From NCBI GenBank assembly GCA_016710985.1, contig JADJTX010000058.1:1-64000 (forward strand): a stretch of DNA of 64,000 nucleotides, read 5' to 3'. This DNA comes from Ignavibacteria bacterium (GTDB lineage Bacteria > Bacteroidota > Ignavibacteria > Tepidaquicellales > Tepidaquicellaceae). The notes below the pieces were generated by a model. That model made no database searches. It had not been told where the DNA came from and saw nothing but the letters and a program-made list of their open reading frames with translations. Made by a program: the position numbers and the translations under genes. This document shows, in pieces, positions 32,973 through 42,531 of the stretch. The first letter of the stretch is position 1; each line of letters begins with the position of its first letter.

Positions 32973-33011
32973 AAGGTTGCTTTCTTCTCAAGGAAGCAGC
33001 CTTTTGTTTTT
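32973..33011 (+). terminator. katG terminator
   Basis: AAGGTTGCTTTC, loop TTCTCA, then AGGAAGCAGCCTTTTGTTTTT, 22 bases after the katG stop. Confidence 0.85.
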
Positions 33012-33255
33012 AGAAGAAGAATTATCCGGAAATTTTTTCTCTTTCAACGGATTTTTCATTAGAATATTTTTTTACTGCGAAGACAACTAATATAAGGGTT
33101 TACCCCAAAGACTCGAAGGCTCAAAGATTTTTATAATGAAGGATCTTAGTTAAGAGTCTTTGCGCCTTTGAGGTTTGTCGTTTGTTTTCACAACGCAGTA
33201 CTGAAGTCCGGGCACTTAAACTAATACCTATTTTAGCAGAATATACTAAACGAGA

Positions 33256-33501
33256 CTACTGTTTAGTTTTTTTTTCAAACATCTTTCTGAAAAAATCTTC
33301 GGACAGTTTTGCACCTTCCTCCGACATCACAACAGATTTTGCTTTGGTTTTAGGATCACTGATCAATCCCTTTTCGTAAAGTCTGTCAAGTGAATCCCAG
33401 TCATGTCCTTTCCATGCGCGAACAGAGTATTTGTTATCAAAAGTTGTTAAGTAAAGGAGTGCAAGAACTGTTTCATCAATTTTATCTTTGTCAATTTCCA
33501 T
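33256..33501 (-). CDS. DUF6429 family protein
   Basis: Encodes 81 residues: MEIDKDKIDETVLALLYLTT, VRAWKGHDWDSLDRLYEKGL, ISDPKTKAKSVVMSEEG and SEDFFRKMFEKKTKQ. The RAWKGHDWD-x-LDRL-x-EKGLISDP-x-x-KAKSVV core identifies the family. The layout resembles a small winged-helix-like fold; the function is not known. The gene is monocistronic and convergent with katG, with a damaged CTCAAAGA/CTTTGAG intergenic repeat between them. The frame is intact. Confidence 0.85.
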   Translation of the reverse strand: MEIDKDKIDETVLALLYLTTFDNKYSVRAWKGHDWDSLDRLYEKGLISDPKTKAKSVVMSEEGAKLSEDFFRKMFEKKTKQ

Positions 33502-33646
33502 TTTTTGAAATTAAATTTTTTTGTGTAAGATACTTAAGTTAACTGCTTCAAAATTTATTTTCGTCAAATATCATAAAAACATTTTGAAGTTTCCATATTA
33601 CAATTGAGCTTAACGGTTTTGGTCCGGTTTAGTCTTTGCACGTAAT

Positions 33647-33795
33647 AAAAAAGGAACGCGGATGACACGGATCTGGCGGACGTGGTAGCGGATTTTTTTA
33701 TATTGTTATATTTTATCTAAAAAAATTTGTATCAAATCATCGGCGATAATCCGTTTAATCGGGGTTATCCGTGTTCTAATTAGTTCTGTCGTGTT
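33647..33795. repeat. Dispersed intergenic element, diverged copy 3
   Basis: GGAACGCGGATGACACGGAT at the left and GGGGTTATCCGTGTTCTAAT at the right are inverted relative to each other, with ATCGGCGATAATCCG inside. It shares the CGCGGAT/ATCCG core with copies 1 and 2 but lacks the full TGTACACGA ends (TCGTGTTCAG at the right may be a remnant). Confidence 0.55.
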
Positions 33796-33888
33796 CAGAG
33801 AAATTTTGGAATCGATTCTTCCTTCCAATCCGACTCGTTTTTCTATAATGAGATTTATAATTTGCAGCTGACCTTAAAATATCGCATC

Positions 33889-34671
33889 ATGAAATCTTCA
33901 GATATATATCTATGGCAGCACAGTTTGAAAGGCGAATCAGAACGTCTGCAAATGATGTCAGACCTTCTTGATCCTAACTGTAAGTTTCATTTGGAGCGCA
34001 TCGGAATAAAGTCAGGCTGGCGATGCCTTGAAATCGGAGCGGGGAACGGCTCACTTTCAAAGTGGATGTCTCAGAAAGTTGCGCCAAACGGTCATGTTGT
34101 TGCAACAGATATCCGGACTGATCTGATGTCAGATCTTAAAAGCACTAATCTCGAAGTAAGACAATTTGATGTAGTTAAGGATGAACCGCCCGACACTCCT
34201 TTTGATCTTGTTGTAATACGCGCACTTCTTCATCATCTTCCTCAGCGTCGTGAAGTTGTTTCGAAAATGATCAGGTGGCTAAAGCCCGGCGGATGGCTGT
34301 TCATAGAAGAACCTGATTTCTATCCGACATGGACAGCAGAGCCGCGCTCGCAAAAAGATTTCTGGAGCGACTTTATCAGTTGGGCGGCAACTAACGGTAT
34401 AGACTATTACGTAGGAAGGAAAGTTGCTCCGTGGCTTCAGGAAGAAGGGATGAAAAATATCAATGCCGAAGGTCATGCGATCTATTATAATGGCGGATCT
34501 GAATTCGCCCGATGGTGGATCTCAAGCATTGCTGAAGTTGCCGATTCATTGCAGAGTCAGGGCGGAGTTTCGAAAGATTTACTGGATGAATTCTTTACTC
34601 TTTACAATAACCCGGATTACTGGACAGCTACCATTGCATTCACAGCCACCATTGCACAGAGAGCTGAATAG
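33889..34671 (+). CDS. Class I SAM-dependent methyltransferase
   Basis: Encodes 260 residues from ATG 33889 (MKSSDIYLWQHSLKGESERL); an upstream TTG would add nine residues. The Rossmann motif I CLEIGAGNGSLSKWM binds S-adenosylmethionine. Motif II is VVATDIRTDL, motif III PFDLVVIRALLHHLPQR, followed by WLKPGGWLFIEEPDF. This is the arrangement of Methyltransf_11/25-type enzymes. The C-terminal half is helical and not diagnostic of substrate. It sits alone between the DUF6429 gene (opposite strand) and a long signalling gene; a hairpin follows 90 bases downstream. The substrate is unknown. Confidence 0.85.
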   Translation: MKSSDIYLWQHSLKGESERLQMMSDLLDPNCKFHLERIGIKSGWRCLEIGAGNGSLSKWMSQKVAPNGHVVATDIRTDLMSDLKSTNLEVRQFDVVKDEPPDTPFDLVVIRALLHHLPQRREVVSKMIRWLKPGGWLFIEEPDFYPTWTAEPRSQKDFWSDFISWAATNGIDYYVGRKVAPWLQEEGMKNINAEGHAIYYNGGSEFARWWISSIAEVADSLQSQGGVSKDLLDEFFTLYNNPDYWTATIAFTATIAQRAE

Positions 34672-34763
34672 TTTATTGGATAATGATTCAATTAAATTAA
34701 GATGTAACATGGATATTCTACTCTTTCCCAATCCAAGTTCGGGAAAGTTGAATTGCGTTAAAA

Positions 34764-34793
34764 CTTTACCAAACTGACTGGGGTTTGGTAAAG
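34764..34793 (+). terminator. Hairpin downstream of the methyltransferase
   Basis: CTTTACCAAAC and GTTTGGTAAAG form an 11-bp perfect stem with an 8-base loop. No T-run follows immediately; GGGGCTTTTTG is 8 bases further on. It is a probable terminator. Confidence 0.55.
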
Positions 34794-34889
34794 AGTATCC
34801 GGGGCTTTTTGTACAATCCGATTTAATATTACATTTATCATCTGAATGGTAGGAGATACTATATAAATCTTATTAATCAACGTTCAACT

Positions 34890-36650
34890 ATGACTGTCAG
34901 ACCAACCGGATCAGTTACATTTCTTTTCACGGATATCGAATGCAGTACTAAGTTAGCGCAGGAGTTTCCCGGTACATTTCAATCGGCTGTTAACAGACAT
35001 CACTCAATTTTACAAAATAAAATAGAATCTAATCGCGGATTTGTATTTGAAATAGTCGGCGATGCTTTTTGCTGTGCCTTTGAAAATGCAGCTGATGCAG
35101 TTAAAGCTGCTGTTGAGGTTAATCTTGCGCTTGCGCGGGAAAAATGGGAAGGTGCGGAAATTAAGATCAGAACCGGCATTCATTCCGGGAATGCTGAATG
35201 GAACGGATCTAAATATATGGGCTACATTACGCTTGCCCGGTCAGCAAGAGTAATGTCTGCTGCGTACGGAGAGCAGATCTTAATTTCAAATGATACTTAC
35301 AGGCTTCTTGATTTACAATTAAACCCAAACGAACCGGTCACAAAAATAATTAATAGTGAAAGCACAGCACCTTTGGGTCTTCAGGGAAAACCGGAAATTT
35401 CATTTCGGGACTTAGGTGAAAGACGGCTGAAAGATCTGATGCAGCCGATAAGATTATTTCAGGTGACGGCACCGGGTCTTCGTTACGATTTCCCTCCGTT
35501 GAAAACTCTCGATCCGCGCAGGAATAATCTGCCGGTTCAGGTAACAAGCTTTATCGGACGTGAAGAAGAAATTGAGAAAGCAAAAGAATTATTAAAGCAT
35601 TCAAGCTTGGTTACATTGACCGGTTCGGGCGGATCCGGAAAAACAAGACTTGCCGTGAAGATAGGTACAGATGCTATTGATGAATATCAATGCGGTGTCT
35701 GGTTTATTGAGTTTGAATCATTGTCCGGAAATTCTCATCTTGCAAATTCAATCACGAAGGTTCTCGGAATCATAGAGAATCCGAAGATAACAGTAGAAGA
35801 GCAATTACTCGATTACATAAAGGACAGGGAAATGTTACTTATATTTGACAACTGCGAGCATGTCGTAAATGCAGCAACGATGCTTGTACATACTTTAATT
35901 ACAAAGTGTCCTAAACTTAAAATAATTGCAACAAGCCGTGAGGCTCTCCGCTGTGAAGGTGAAAGGATCTATCAGGTATCATCCCTTGGATATCCTGAAC
36001 CGGATGAAAAAATTTCACCGGAAATGTTAAATCAATACGAATCGGCAAGATTATTCATTGAAAGAGCATCATCAGCCAATCTAAAATTTTCAGTAAATGA
36101 TGAAAATGCTTCCGCCATCGCCCGGATCTGTTATCAGCTGGAGGGCGTTCCGCTTGCAATTGAGCTTGCGGCAGCAAGAGTGAAAACATTATCAGTCGAA
36201 CAGATCAATGAAAGACTCGATGACAGATTCAATTTACTTACAGCAGGATACCGCACCGCATTGCCGAGACAACAGACTCTCAGGGCATTAATAAACTGGA
36301 GCTATGAATTGCTCAATGAAAAAGAGAAGACCTTATGGAACAGGCTTAGTGTGTTTTCCGGAGGATGGACACTGGAAGCAGCAGAAAAGATTTGTACGGA
36401 TGAAAAAATCATAAAGACAGAAATGATTGAACAACTTGAAGCTCTTGTAGAAAAGTCAATTGTAATTTTCAATGCGGAAAAAATAAGATACAGGATGCTT
36501 GAATCTATAAGGCAGTTTGGAGCAGCGAAGCTCAAAGATGAAAATGAGTCTGAATCTATCCCGGAAAGACATTTTAAATACTACACTGAACTAGCAACTA
36601 ATGCAGATGAAAAAATCACCGGAGATGAAATTGTACACGGGCTTAATTGA
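34890..36650 (+). CDS. Adenylate/guanylate cyclase-like and NB-ARC-type ATPase signalling protein, N-terminal part
   Basis: This frame encodes 586 residues. Residues 1-185 are a class III cyclase-like domain: TGSVTFLFTDIECSTKLAQE with the first metal Asp, GFVFEIVGDAFCCAF with the second, and RTGIHSGNAEWNGSKYMG. Residues of about 210-500 are an AfsR/LuxR-like STAND NTPase: NLPVQVTSFIGREEEIEKAK, P-loop TGSGGSGKTRLA, Walker B MLLIFDNCEHV, ATSREALRCEGERIYQV, GVPLAIELAAARV and LRALINWSYELLNEKEKTLW. The stop is a TGA within HGLN-stop-LDTENSN; the same frame continues downstream, so this is likely one gene with a nonsense change and a TPR C-terminus. Such proteins act as cytoplasmic transcriptional or cyclic-nucleotide regulators. 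Confidence 0.85.
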   Translation: MTVRPTGSVTFLFTDIECSTKLAQEFPGTFQSAVNRHHSILQNKIESNRGFVFEIVGDAFCCAFENAADAVKAAVEVNLALAREKWEGAEIKIRTGIHSGNAEWNGSKYMGYITLARSARVMSAAYGEQILISNDTYRLLDLQLNPNEPVTKIINSESTAPLGLQGKPEISFRDLGERRLKDLMQPIRLFQVTAPGLRYDFPPLKTLDPRRNNLPVQVTSFIGREEEIEKAKELLKHSSLVTLTGSGGSGKTRLAVKIGTDAIDEYQCGVWFIEFESLSGNSHLANSITKVLGIIENPKITVEEQLLDYIKDREMLLIFDNCEHVVNAATMLVHTLITKCPKLKIIATSREALRCEGERIYQVSSLGYPEPDEKISPEMLNQYESARLFIERASSANLKFSVNDENASAIARICYQLEGVPLAIELAAARVKTLSVEQINERLDDRFNLLTAGYRTALPRQQTLRALINWSYELLNEKEKTLWNRLSVFSGGWTLEAAEKICTDEKIIKTEMIEQLEALVEKSIVIFNAEKIRYRMLESIRQFGAAKLKDENESESIPERHFKYYTELATNADEKITGDEIVHGLN

Positions 36651-37439
36651 CTTGATACTGAAAATTCCAATATAGTAAAAGCATTGGAGTGGTCAGCTGA
36701 AAGTTATTACATCAGTGAATCTGCAAAACTTGCTTTAGCAATGAGAGCTTACTGGCAAATCAGAGGGCTTACTACCGAAGGACTGGAACGATTTGAAACA
36801 ATACGCAGGATTATTTCTGACGATAAAGACATAATGTATTTTAAAGTTATTTCTTCTGAAGGAATGTTTTACCGGCTTAAGAGTAATTTTAAAAAAGCAG
36901 TAGAACTATTTGAACAAAGTCTTCAGTATTACCGTGAGCTCAGAGATAAAGCAGGAGAAGCAGATTCATTAAAGAATCTCGGGATTACCGCTTATGATCA
37001 GGGAGAATACCAGAAGGCATCAGAATATTATAATGAGAGTCTTGAAATCATTAATGTGCTCGGTAATAAAATAGATACTGCAGACTTGCATTTCTATCTC
37101 GGAAATTTATCCTTGTATCAGGGAGATTATTCAACAGCGTTGAAATTCTATCAAATGAGCCTTGGCTTCTGCCGTGAGATCGGATATATGAAAGGAATTA
37201 CAACATGCCTAAACGGACTTGGTCTTGTAGCTCTTGTTCAGGGTGACTATTCAATTGCATCCGGATATTTTGAAGAGAGTTTGTTAATAAACCGGGATAT
37301 AGGTTTTAAGCATATGACCGCAGTTATTCTTAATAATCTAGGAAATATAGCTTATGAACAGGGGCATTATACGAAAGCTGCAGAATATTATGATGAAAGT
37401 TTATCAATTAGGCACGAAACAGGAGACAAAGGGGAATAG
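36651..37439 (+). pseudogene. Middle part of the cyclase-ATPase-TPR protein (first TPR block)
   Basis: In frame with the preceding segment after the TGA: LDTENSNIVKALEWSAESYY is the usual linker after the STAND ATPase. A protein could start only at TTG 36684, which is unlikely. Four to five TPRs follow with the TPR_12 consensus (KNLGITAYDQGEYQKASEYY, LGLVALVQGDYSIASGYFEE, NNLGNIAYEQGHYTKAAEYY). It ends in GDKGE where paralogous repeats have GDK-(R/G)-G-(I/M)-A; a missing G in the GGGG run at about 37432-37435 explains the stop. Confidence 0.75.
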
Positions 37440-37470
37440 CTCTTTTGCTCAGTAATCTCGGGAGCATATT

Positions 37471-38445
37471 TTGAACTTGGAAACGATCACAAAGCTTTGG
37501 AATTTTTTTGAAGAAAGTCTTGCCATCAGCCGTGATATTGGCGACAAATCTATACTTATTCTTTCACTGAATAATCTGGGAAGTGTTAATCAGGAACTCG
37601 GTGACCCGATTAAAGCGACCGGACTTTTTGAAGAAGCTCTCGCTATTGGCAGGGAGATCGGAGAAAAGCCGGCAATTTCCAATTCACTGTATGAACTCGG
37701 TACTGTTTCTCTCGCTCGCGGTGATTATTTGAAAGCCCTCGAATATGTTAAAGACAGCTTTGAGATCAGAAGTGAGGCGGGGGACAAACGCGGAATGTCA
37801 TATTCCCTCAACAGTCTTGCAGATATAAATTTTGCACGGGGCGAATATACAAGTGCATCAGAATTTTATAAACAGAGCTTAAAGATAAGCCGTGAACTAG
37901 GGGATAAATCCGGTATCGCATCTTCTCTTACAGGCCTTTCGGCTGTTCTTCTTGAAGAAGGTGAACTGGAAAAGTCCTTAAACTATCTGAACGAATCCAT
38001 TGAAATCAGCAGAAATGCTCCCGGGAATAAAAAGAAGACTTCCCTGAGCCTGTATTATTTGGGTTGGGTGAACTTAAGAAAAGAAAAATTTGAAGATGCC
38101 GGAAAATATTTTACTGAATCACTTATCTTAAGAAAAGAACTGGGTAACGGATTTGACTGTGTATTCAGCATACTTGCAATAGCAGTACTACGGATCATCT
38201 CAAAAAATTATAAGCCGGCATTAAAATTACTATCCTTTGTTAAACTTTATGTTGAATCAAATAAACTTGCACTTTATAAAACCGAACAGACAACTCTTGA
38301 AAAATCTATCTCGGAACTTAAAGAAAAATTAAGCAGGGAAGATTTTTTTGAATGTATCGAAGCCGGGAAGTTGCTGAATATGGAAGAAGCAATTGAACTG
38401 GCGATTGGCGATTTGGAATTTGGGAATTCGGATTTGGAATTTTGA
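37471..38445 (+). pseudogene. C-terminal part of the cyclase-ATPase-TPR protein (second TPR block)
   Basis: The frame resumes after further indels; AATTTTTTTGAAG has seven T where six are expected, near 37481-37487. The segment holds six or so TPRs (LNNLGSVNQELGDPIKATGL, YELGTVSLARGDYLKALEYV, NSLADINFARGEYTSASEFY) and a helical end. The final residues IGDLEFGNSDLEF come from an imperfect short repeat (GATTTGGAATTTGGG), so the native end may have been lost. Reconstructed, the whole protein would be about 1,180 residues. Confidence 0.75.
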
Positions 38446-38626
38446 TGTTAGTTCTCTTGAATCAAAGATTCAGGTGTTCTCTGAGTTCCGGGGCAACAAA
38501 AAATAATTTTAGATTTAAACAAAATGCAGGACTTCGGGGCAAAAAACCCATGGCTGAAAATGTCCTTACAATGGCTCATTTGTAATACTAATAGTTGCTA
38601 TTTTTGTAATAAAGAAAATAGTAATT

Positions 38627-39550
38627 ATGAAAACAAAATTTTTATTCCTCCTCTTGCCGCAGATCCATATTATGGATTTTGCCGGACCGTATCAGGCTCT
38701 TCATGCAGCAGTCGAATACGGCGCCGAATTTGAAATTGAATATTGCAGTATTGAAAAAAAAATTACCTCATCAGCCGGATTGCCAATTGGTGATATTAAA
38801 CATTATTCAAAAACAAATATCAGTAAAGGTGATTTTCTGATAATCCCGGGCTCCAATACTTCTTATCTGACTTCAAATGAATTTAAAGAAAATAAGGACC
38901 TGTTTAAATGGATGACTATTAAATATCAAAACGGCGTGAATCTATGCAGTATATGTGTTGGTGCGTTTGCTTTGGCTGAATGCGGACTGCTGGATAATAT
39001 TCCCTGCACAACTCATTTTAAGAAAACCAAACAACTGCAGTCTCAATTTCCAAAAGCGAAAGTTATTGAAAATATTTTATTTACGGAATTTAACGGAATC
39101 TATACCAGCGCCGGAATTGCCTCAGGAATTGACCTGACTTTGCATATCATTGAAAAAATTAAAGGGAGCTACTTTGCTCACATGGTAGCAAGAGAATTAG
39201 TCGTATACAACCGGCGAAACGGGAATATGTCTCAGGAGAGCGAGTTCATGAAATTCAGAAATCACATCCATGCAGGGGTTCATAAAGCGCAGGACTGGAT
39301 TGTTGAGAATATTGATCTCAAAATGTATTTAACTCAGCTGGCTGAAATTGCCGGGATGAGTGAACGAAATTTTACAAGAATTTTTATAAAAGAAACGGGA
39401 GTAACTGTCAGCAAGTTTATTACCCTTATCAGGAAAGAAAAAATAAATGAGCTTCTCAAAAATCCTGATCTGTCAAGAATTAAGATCGCGAAAAAAGTCG
39501 GTCTGCAAAGTGAAAGGCAATTAAGCAGAATTATAAAAAACCAAAAATGA
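38627..39550 (+). CDS. GlxA-type AraC family transcriptional regulator
   Basis: Encodes 307 residues. The N-terminal 190 residues form a DJ-1/PfpI (class I glutamine amidotransferase-like) domain: FLIIPGSNTSYLTSNEFKEN and the nucleophile-elbow-like LCSICVGAFALAECGLLDN, then CTTHFKKTKQLQSQFP and IYTSAGIASGIDLTLHIIE. The C-terminal 90 residues hold an AraC helix-turn-helix pair (YLTQLAEIAGMSERNFTRIF, KETGVTVSKFITLIRKEKIN, IAKKVGLQSERQLSRIIKN). This is the GlxA arrangement: the amidotransferase-like part usually senses a ligand and is not catalytic. There is no neighbouring operon; the ligand and targets are unknown. ATG 38627 follows a spaced A/T-rich leader without a clear ribosome-binding site. 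Confidence 0.9.
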   Translation: MKTKFLFLLLPQIHIMDFAGPYQALHAAVEYGAEFEIEYCSIEKKITSSAGLPIGDIKHYSKTNISKGDFLIIPGSNTSYLTSNEFKENKDLFKWMTIKYQNGVNLCSICVGAFALAECGLLDNIPCTTHFKKTKQLQSQFPKAKVIENILFTEFNGIYTSAGIASGIDLTLHIIEKIKGSYFAHMVARELVVYNRRNGNMSQESEFMKFRNHIHAGVHKAQDWIVENIDLKMYLTQLAEIAGMSERNFTRIFIKETGVTVSKFITLIRKEKINELLKNPDLSRIKIAKKVGLQSERQLSRIIKNQK

Positions 39551-39669
39551 ACTTAATCAGGCTAACAACTGTCACCAAAGCCTCTAAGGACTCTAAGTCT
39601 CAAAGATTATATTCCGAACTATTTTTCTTTTGAGACTTTGAGAAGCTTGTTTAAAAAAAATGATAAAAT

Positions 39670-39879
39670 ATGAAATTCAAAACTAGTTTAGTAATTACAC
39701 AAATAATTTTCATCCTAATAATTATTTTCACAAAAGATATTTCAGCGCAGCAGGCTGATACTTTAAAAACACTTAATCCAATTTACATGACAGAAACACA
39801 AAAAATTGATGTAAAGCATATCGCTTTGGATTTAAAATTTGATCTGGCAAAAGAAATGCTTTCGGAACTGCCGAAATAA
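39670..39879 (+). pseudogene. N-terminus of M1-type peptidase homologue (signal peptide), frameshifted
   Basis: ATG 39670 encodes a signal peptide (MKFKTSLVITQIIFILIIIF, cleavage near DISAQQ) and the first strands IDVKHIALDLKFDLAKEMLS. The sequence then reads ELPK-stop; restoring one C near 39863 (TCCGGAAC) gives GTAEITLSLLTATGKVNFDA and connects to the main frame at 39927. It is therefore the true start of the next entry. Confidence 0.75.
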
Positions 39880-39926
39880 CACTATCGCTTTTAACTGCAA
39901 CCGGCAAAGTCAATTTTGACGCAGCA

Positions 39927-42272
39927 ATGCTGACGATAAATTCTGTTTCATTAAATGAAAAGAAGTTAGAGTTTAACTATGATGGCAGTGACAAAAACGG
40001 TGCATTGGAAATAATACTGGATAAAGAATATCAGTCTAATGAAGATATAACTTTAAAAATTGATTATCACACAAATCATGAAAATAAGTCTGACCCAAAC
40101 AATATCTGGGGAAGTTTTGGAAAAGGCATACGGTTTATTGAGCCAACTTCAACCGGACCTTTAAAAAGAAAGCAGATCTGGTCGAGCGGCGAACCTTTAT
40201 CAAACCGGTATTGGTTTCCCGGCAATGATAATTTAAAAGATATCCGCACAACTGAATTCACGGCAACGGTTGAAAATCCTTTGATGGTTATTTCCAACGG
40301 ACAGCTTGTTCAGACTAAGAATAACAATGACGGTACACGGACCTTTCATTACAAAACAGACAAGCCTTATCCGAATTATCTTACCTCTTTTGCAATCGGA
40401 GAATATACAGATGTGAAACAAAAAATTAATGACATTCAAATACATACCTATGGCTACCCGGATGAGAGAAACGCCATTGAGGCTACGGTTGAGCTTCTGC
40501 CTGACATGGTAAAATTTATTTCTGAAAAAACCGGATTCAATTATCCATACGCGGAGTATTCTCAGGTTGTTGTTCAGGATTATCCGTTCCCCGGATTGAA
40601 CGGTCAGAATACTGCTGTAACTATTTCCGATAATTATATAGATGATGACAGGACTCATGCTGACTTTCTTTATTTATGGGATGGCGTGGCGCTGCAGGCA
40701 TTGGCAGGTCAGTGGTTTGGAAATCTGATCATGCCTGAAAGCTGGGAGCATATCTGGCTTAACCAATCTTTCACTCAATATTTTGCCGGCTTATATACCG
40801 GACATATAAACGGACATGATGAATATCTTACTTATTATTATCCGTTTGAAAAAGGCGCTGTCATTGGTGACTGGAATTCCGGCTACAGGCATCCGGTAGT
40901 TACTAAAAGCTTCAGTGATGTAGGGAGTTTTACATCAGATAATTATGCAAAATTCAGAGGAGCTTTGGTTTTAAGAATGCTAAGCAAAGAACTCGGAGAT
41001 GAAAATTGGAGTAAGGCAATAAAGCATTATGTTAAAATGAATGCAGGCCGGCAAGTCACTACTGAAAGCTTTATAAAAGCAATTGAAGAATCAACAGGTG
41101 AATCAATGGAATGGTTCTTCGATCAATGGATCTACAAGACCGGGCTGCCGTTTTTTGGAGTAACTAAAAAGTATGATGCTGATAACAAGGAATTAACAAT
41201 AATTGTCAGTCAAACTCAAAAAACTGATACAGCTGCTGAATATCCGCAGGTTGAATTATTCAAAGGTAAAATCGAAATAGGAATAGATGATAAAATCGAA
41301 CAGGTTTTTATTGAACCGAGTTCAGAAAATAGATTTACGTTTTCACTACAGGAAGAACCGAAGCTGATAAACTTTGATTTTGAAAGCACATGGATAAAAG
41401 AATTAAAATTTGAAAAATCATTTACCGAATTATTGTATCAGTTAAAAAATGATAAAGATGTTTTGGGAAGATGGTCTGCAATTGATGAGCTGGTTAAAAT
41501 TGCTAAAAATGAAAAGACATCCGCATCAGATAAAAAACTGATTTGCGATGCTTTCAGAAAAACGGTCAGATCAAATTCATACTGGAGACTCAGAAGTTAT
41601 GCACTATCACAGCTCCGCAGTATAAGCGCTCTGCCTTATGACGAAACCAATATTGATCTGCTTTTAAAAATCATAGCGGAAGACAGTGCGTGGGTTAAGA
41701 CTTCCGCAATATTTTTTCTGGGAATGACAAAAGATGAGAAATATGCAGATGTTTATATTAATGCCTTTGATGATAAAAGCGACCGTGTAATAAATGCTGC
41801 TGCGAGTGCTCTTGGTAAAAGTAAAAGTCCGAAGGCATTTGATGCATTAATAAAATTAGCGGAGAAGCCCTCATGGAAAAGTCAGAGTCTTATCAGCGCA
41901 TTGAACGGTTTGAAAGAACTCGGCGATGAAAGGGGAGTCGGGTTTGCCCTGAAGACAATTGCTAATGCAAAATTGCCGAGATGGTGGCTCGCGACATCAG
42001 TCTGGGATTATCCTCTGGCAGCAGCGGAAACACTGGTATCTTTCGGAAAAGGGAATTTAGCTTACCCGGTAATTTATGAAAGGTTCAGGAAATCCATTGA
42101 TGAAAATGATTACAATGACATTTTCAGCAATTTATTACTTATTACAACGCTCGCAGATCCGCGGGGTCAGGAAGCATTTGACCTGCTTAAAGAAAAATTC
42201 AAAGATGATTCAAATGCCATGATCGCAGTGAACCAGTATGAAGCGCAGTTTAAAGACATAATAAAGAATTGA
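39927..42272 (+). CDS. M1 aminopeptidase-like protein with HEAT repeats, predicted catalytically dead
   Basis: Encodes 781 residues in frame; about 867 with the N-terminus at 39670. The M1 order is clear: N-terminal beta-domain (SNRYWFPGNDNLKDIRTTEF), YPNYLTSFAIGEY, then the catalytic domain. However, where active enzymes have GxMEN, this has GLNGQNTAV. Where they have HELAHQWFG, it has QALAGQWFG (about 40695-40721). Where they have WLNEGF, it has WLNQSF. So the two zinc His, the catalytic Glu, the third zinc Glu and the substrate-binding Glu are all replaced while the surrounding sequence is kept. FRGALVLRMLSKELGDENW is retained. From about residue 540 come HEAT-like repeats (VIKAAASALGKSKS-type). 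It is exported by signal peptide. A binding or scaffolding role is inferred. Confidence 0.85.
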   Translation: MLTINSVSLNEKKLEFNYDGSDKNGALEIILDKEYQSNEDITLKIDYHTNHENKSDPNNIWGSFGKGIRFIEPTSTGPLKRKQIWSSGEPLSNRYWFPGNDNLKDIRTTEFTATVENPLMVISNGQLVQTKNNNDGTRTFHYKTDKPYPNYLTSFAIGEYTDVKQKINDIQIHTYGYPDERNAIEATVELLPDMVKFISEKTGFNYPYAEYSQVVVQDYPFPGLNGQNTAVTISDNYIDDDRTHADFLYLWDGVALQALAGQWFGNLIMPESWEHIWLNQSFTQYFAGLYTGHINGHDEYLTYYYPFEKGAVIGDWNSGYRHPVVTKSFSDVGSFTSDNYAKFRGALVLRMLSKELGDENWSKAIKHYVKMNAGRQVTTESFIKAIEESTGESMEWFFDQWIYKTGLPFFGVTKKYDADNKELTIIVSQTQKTDTAAEYPQVELFKGKIEIGIDDKIEQVFIEPSSENRFTFSLQEEPKLINFDFESTWIKELKFEKSFTELLYQLKNDKDVLGRWSAIDELVKIAKNEKTSASDKKLICDAFRKTVRSNSYWRLRSYALSQLRSISALPYDETNIDLLLKIIAEDSAWVKTSAIFFLGMTKDEKYADVYINAFDDKSDRVINAAASALGKSKSPKAFDALIKLAEKPSWKSQSLISALNGLKELGDERGVGFALKTIANAKLPRWWLATSVWDYPLAAAETLVSFGKGNLAYPVIYERFRKSIDENDYNDIFSNLLLITTLADPRGQEAFDLLKEKFKDDSNAMIAVNQYEAQFKDIIKN

Positions 42273-42319
42273 TTGAATTATTGATTTGTAAAAACTCCTG
42301 ATGGCATATCAGTTCTAAT

Positions 42320-42531
42320 CATTAGACTGATTCTATATATTACTGTCCAATAATCCTGCAACCAAAAAATTTATTAACCCCCGTCGGAGTCTCGTGCTAT
42401 TTGGACTCCGACGGAATTTATATTTGATTAATTTCCGCTGGAGTCCCGAAAAACACGGAGACTCAAGCGGGGGCTAGTAAAAATACACTTCATTAGACTG
42501 ATTCTATATATTACTGTCCAATAATCCTGCA
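42320..42531. repeat. 41-bp direct repeat flanking two hairpin elements
   Basis: CATTAGACTGATTCTATATA and the next 21 bases are identical at 42320-42360 and 42491-42531. Between them lie CCGTCGGAGTCTCG ... GGACTCCGACGG (about 42380-42414) and CCGCTGGAGTCCCG ... GGAGACTCAAGCGG (about 42436-42470), two members of the ACTC/GAGT hairpin family. Confidence 0.85.

Noticed and set aside
34463..34777. 104-codon frame overlapping the methyltransferase 3' end
   Set aside because: Overlaps a confidently identified gene in another frame and has no family resemblance.
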